Assembly (NCBI GenBank): GCA_030590185.1
Contig: JAUUZB010000143.1
Span: forward strand, 1 to 7,716
From: Deltaproteobacteria bacterium
GTDB taxonomy: Bacteria; Myxococcota; XYA12-FULL-58-9; JAUUZB01
Direction of reading: 5' to 3'
DNA length: 7,716 nucleotides
Positions within the stretch are counted from its first letter, which is position 1. Each line of letters begins with the position of its first letter. The notes beneath the pieces were generated by a model, which saw nothing but the letters and a program-made list of their open reading frames with translations, did no database searches and had not been told where the DNA came from. Positions 5,435 to 7,716 of the stretch are shown in pieces. The position numbers were made by a program, and so were the translations under genes.

Positions 5435-7716
5435 CTACTGCTTGGGAGGGGCCACCTCCCGGATCACGGCGCCGTGTTGCTCGCTGAGGATCAAGATCGC
5501 GAAACGCTCCACCCGGTCGAGGTCATCGGTGCTCAGGGAGACGTAGTCGAGCTTGCCGCGCAGGTCGGTGTAGCCATCCTTGTAGAACCGGGTCTCGCCG
5601 TCGTGCATTCGCGCGTAGGTCTTGACGTAGACCCCGGGCAGGGCGGCGGCGCTCTGGCGGTGGGACACCCGTAGTTGGCCGTAGGCTTCGCTGAGCTGCA
5701 CGCTCAGCTCGTGGGCGTAGGAGGGCAGCGACCGGCGTAGACCGGCGGCGCTGACCTCAACGATCACGTTGGCGCTGTGGAAGGCCTCCGGTAGCTCGAT
5801 CTCGAGCTCGGTCTGGCCGGCGGGCAGGGAGATGGTGTCGGAGCGGTTCGGTTTGATGAAGGAGAATTGGTCCGACTGTTGCTGGACAAAAGGCTGGCGA
5901 GAGAAGAGCAGCTCGATGTCCATGCCGTAGTAGCTCACCTGACAGCGTTCGAGATTCTGGTAGGTGATGGTGAGCGATCGCTGGCCGACCTCGAAGTCGA
6001 GGGCCGGCTCGCTGGCGGCGAGCTCGGTCTGACGCTGGGTGAGGTCCTCCTCGTCGACCAGCTCGGGCGCAGCGCCTTCGATCTCGTCGATTTGGGCGAG
6101 GACGTTGGCGAACAGGTTGCGCCAGCGGTTGACGGGATAATCTGCATAGGGCGCGGCGATCTCCCTGGCCGGTCCCGGCTCGCCTGCGCAGAATGCCAGG
6201 TAGGCGCGCAGGTAGTCCCGCTGCATGGTGGCGGTGGTTTGCTCGCCATCGACCCGCGCCAAGGCAGCGCGGCCTTCGTCGATGCGATCCTGGAGGATCG
6301 AGTAGTAGGCGACCCCGAGCCAGTCGTCGGGCGCCAGGGTCGGTTGGTGGCAGAGGGTGTCGATCAAGCGCTCATAGTGCTCGGCGAAGCGACTGTTGAG
6401 GATCTTGCGCGTCTTGCCTACCTTGTGGGCCCGGGCGTTGATCAACGGCGCGTACTCCAGGTGCTCGTAGGCGCGCCGCTCGAAGGGCTCGATGCGCAGC
6501 AACTCCGCGTCGAGCCACGGCCCGCAGGCGGCGAGGAAATCGTCGTTTTGTTGCAGGTAGGTGCGCAGGTGTCCCGGCGCGCCGTGCATCAGGCTATAGG
6601 CCCAGAGCTCGTCGTCGTAGAGATGGCGTCCCTCGAGCAAGGTGAGGGTTTGGTCGAAGAAGGCGCGGTCGCGCATGCGCCAGGCGATCGCCTCGAGCTC
6701 GATCGGCTCGAGGTTCTTCTCGCGCAGGTAGCTCCACACCTGCTCCGCCTCCCCCTGCTGGGAGACATACGCCCAGGACTCCGTGTCGACCTGGCTCGGG
6801 CGCCGGACCACGGTCAGCGGGGTCGGTGCGGGGCAGGCGATCAATGTTTCTTTTAGCGCCACATGGACCGGGAAGTGTCCGTACTCCCCCGGGGTGGGAA
6901 AGTAGAAGGCGAGCTCGATCGACTCGGTGTCGTGGGGATCGAGCAGCAGGGATTGCCCTCGGGTAACAAACCCGTTGGCGACCGGGATCGACCCCGCCGG
7001 GATCTGAAGGAGCAGCTCGACTTTTTGCGGTGCCGAGGTCGGGTTGGTGAGCACCACCTGGCAGACGTACACCACATGGGTGAGCAGCTCGCCGGTGACG
7101 TATTTGTCGAGCTGCTCGCCGTCCTCCCAGGTTTCGCGGTCATCGGCCCGGAGGTAGTTTTGGCTGACCAGGATCGGGGTATCACCGCTCGCCTCGCCGG
7201 TGGGCTTGATCGCCTTGTGGAAGGCGATCATCGGCGCCCGGGTCCGCAGGGTCATGGTCGAGCCTGCGTAGGTGACCTCGGGGGTTGGCGCGGAGAAGGG
7301 CAGATCGAGCACCGCGAGGGCGAGAAGCATCTCGGTGAGGTTGCCGGTGGCGCGTCCGAACTCGGGGGAGAGGAACGGGCCCGGGCCCTCGTGCTCGGCG
7401 AAGTCGCGCCAGAAGGCGTTGGGGGCGATGAGATCTGGGTCCTGCCCGTCGATGGTGAGGCGGTAGTAGTTGCTCTCGGCCCATTCCTGGGTCTTGTCTT
7501 GCTTGCGGAAAAAGGGCCGGACCGCTTCCTTGCGGGCGCGAAGGTCGTCGAGGTCCTCCGCGAAATCGTCGAGCATCTCCGGCTCCGGCTCCTCGATGGA
7601 ACACTCGAGCGCCTCATCCCACTCCTCCTCCTCGTCCATGTCCATGTCGTAGTCGGCCGACTCCCCGCCGAGCGCACCTGAAGCCAAGGCGCCGCCGCCG
7701 CCCATGAGCTCGTCGG
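5435..7716 (-). CDS. 3' part of a giant uncharacterised protein, possibly alpha-2-macroglobulin-like
   Basis: The frame is open past the first visible Met (7705-7703): codons for D-E-L precede it up to the window edge and no stop or Shine-Dalgarno is seen, so the start lies outside. At least 759 residues are visible; numbering here starts at that Met. Order: Gly/Ala-rich hinge (2-14); strongly acidic linker (15-54); a conserved-looking block (RPFFRKQDKTQEWAESNYY from about 64, then NAFWRDFAEHEGPGPFLS, LTEMLLALAVLDLPF); an Ig-like beta region (VVLTNPTSAPQKVELLLQIP, then FYFPTPGEYGHFPVHV); a mostly helical, TPR-like region (about 310-550); and a beta-rich C-terminus containing GVYVKTYAR (691 on) and FYKDGYTDLRGK, ending EVAPPKQ. 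I recall similar C-termini in very large proteins of planctomycetes and Myxococcota with macroglobulin-type regions, but cannot verify this. No thioester (CxEQ) or protease motif is in the visible part. Function unknown; periplasmic or surface location is inference. Confidence 0.88.
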   Translation of the reverse strand, partial: DELMGGGGALASGALGGESADYDMDMDEEEEWDEALECSIEEPEPEMLDDFAEDLDDLRARKEAVRPFFRKQDKTQEWAESNYYRLTIDGQDPDLIAPNAFWRDFAEHEGPGPFLSPEFGRATGNLTEMLLALAVLDLPFSAPTPEVTYAGSTMTLRTRAPMIAFHKAIKPTGEASGDTPILVSQNYLRADDRETWEDGEQLDKYVTGELLTHVVYVCQVVLTNPTSAPQKVELLLQIPAGSIPVANGFVTRGQSLLLDPHDTESIELAFYFPTPGEYGHFPVHVALKETLIACPAPTPLTVVRRPSQVDTESWAYVSQQGEAEQVWSYLREKNLEPIELEAIAWRMRDRAFFDQTLTLLEGRHLYDDELWAYSLMHGAPGHLRTYLQQNDDFLAACGPWLDAELLRIEPFERRAYEHLEYAPLINARAHKVGKTRKILNSRFAEHYERLIDTLCHQPTLAPDDWLGVAYYSILQDRIDEGRAALARVDGEQTTATMQRDYLRAYLAFCAGEPGPAREIAAPYADYPVNRWRNLFANVLAQIDEIEGAAPELVDEEDLTQRQTELAASEPALDFEVGQRSLTITYQNLERCQVSYYGMDIELLFSRQPFVQQQSDQFSFIKPNRSDTISLPAGQTELEIELPEAFHSANVIVEVSAAGLRRSLPSYAHELSVQLSEAYGQLRVSHRQSAAALPGVYVKTYARMHDGETRFYKDGYTDLRGKLDYVSLSTDDLDRVERFAILILSEQHGAVIREVAPPKQ
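7544..7663 (-). other. Acidic low-complexity linker in the giant protein (visible residues 15-54)
   Basis: About 40 residues are dominated by Asp and Glu (ESADYDMDMDEEEEWDEALE, then IEEPEPEMLDDFAEDLDDL), preceded by GGGGALASGALGG. This looks like a flexible, highly charged hinge between two folded parts. It contains one Cys (residue 35, in LECSIEEP). Confidence 0.8.

Noticed and set aside
5867..6856. 329-codon open frame on the plus strand opposite the giant protein gene
   Set aside because: The product is a Leu/Val/Gly/Glu-rich shadow with no recognisable motif. The minus-strand frame is continuous over more than 2.2 kb with domain-like sequence.
1..7716. Search for defence, mobile or CRISPR elements across the window
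   Set aside because: No transposase, integrase, nuclease, toxin-antitoxin pair, regularly spaced DNA repeat or tRNA-like sequence was seen on either strand; nearly all of the sequence is accounted for by four coding regions.

Overview
The window is about 98% coding and GC-rich (hand-counted lines run from about 57% to about 80% G+C). It suggests a myxobacterium or a relative (Myxococcota, formerly Deltaproteobacteria), cultured or from a metagenome. The main evidence is a lipoprotein carrying myxobacterial-type cysteine-rich repeats (DUF4215 / 'myxo disulfide repeat' pattern, CGDG...E.CDDGN...C...C) fused to a long NHL-repeat region. This placement is inference from protein style; no rRNA or other phylogenetic marker is present.

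Layout: two genes run rightward and two run leftward, meeting tail to tail. (1) Bases 3-326 (+) hold the last 107 codons of an unrecognised gene that starts before the window. (2) After a 28-base gap with a good ribosome binding site, bases 355-4905 (+) encode a 1516-residue predicted lipoprotein. It has a lipobox at Cys16, a small beta-type domain, a 42-cysteine stalk of about 300 residues, then about 17 NHL-like beta-propeller blades. (3) Bases 4871-5398 (-) encode a compact 175-residue SpoU/TrmH-family RNA 2'-O-methyltransferase, whose end overlaps the lipoprotein gene by 35 bases. (4) Bases 5435-7716 (-) are the 3' part (at least 759 codons) of a large gene that starts beyond the right edge. 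It encodes an acidic linker, an Ig-like beta region, a helical repeat region and a conserved-looking C-terminal beta domain; its architecture is loosely like bacterial alpha-2-macroglobulin-type giant proteins, but I cannot assign a function.

How they may work together: genes 1 and 2 are probably co-transcribed, and the lipoprotein is probably exposed on the cell surface or in the periplasm as a large binding scaffold. Genes 4 and 3 are arranged like an operon (36-base gap, same strand), but an RNA methyltransferase and a giant envelope-type protein have no obvious shared pathway. I see no RNA genes, CRISPR array, insertion sequence, recombinase or toxin-antitoxin pair, and no convincing terminator. 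I do not see a clear new multi-gene system. The points most worth a second look are the size and architecture of the NHL lipoprotein, a six-cysteine insert inside its propeller region, and the uncharacterised large protein at the right edge.
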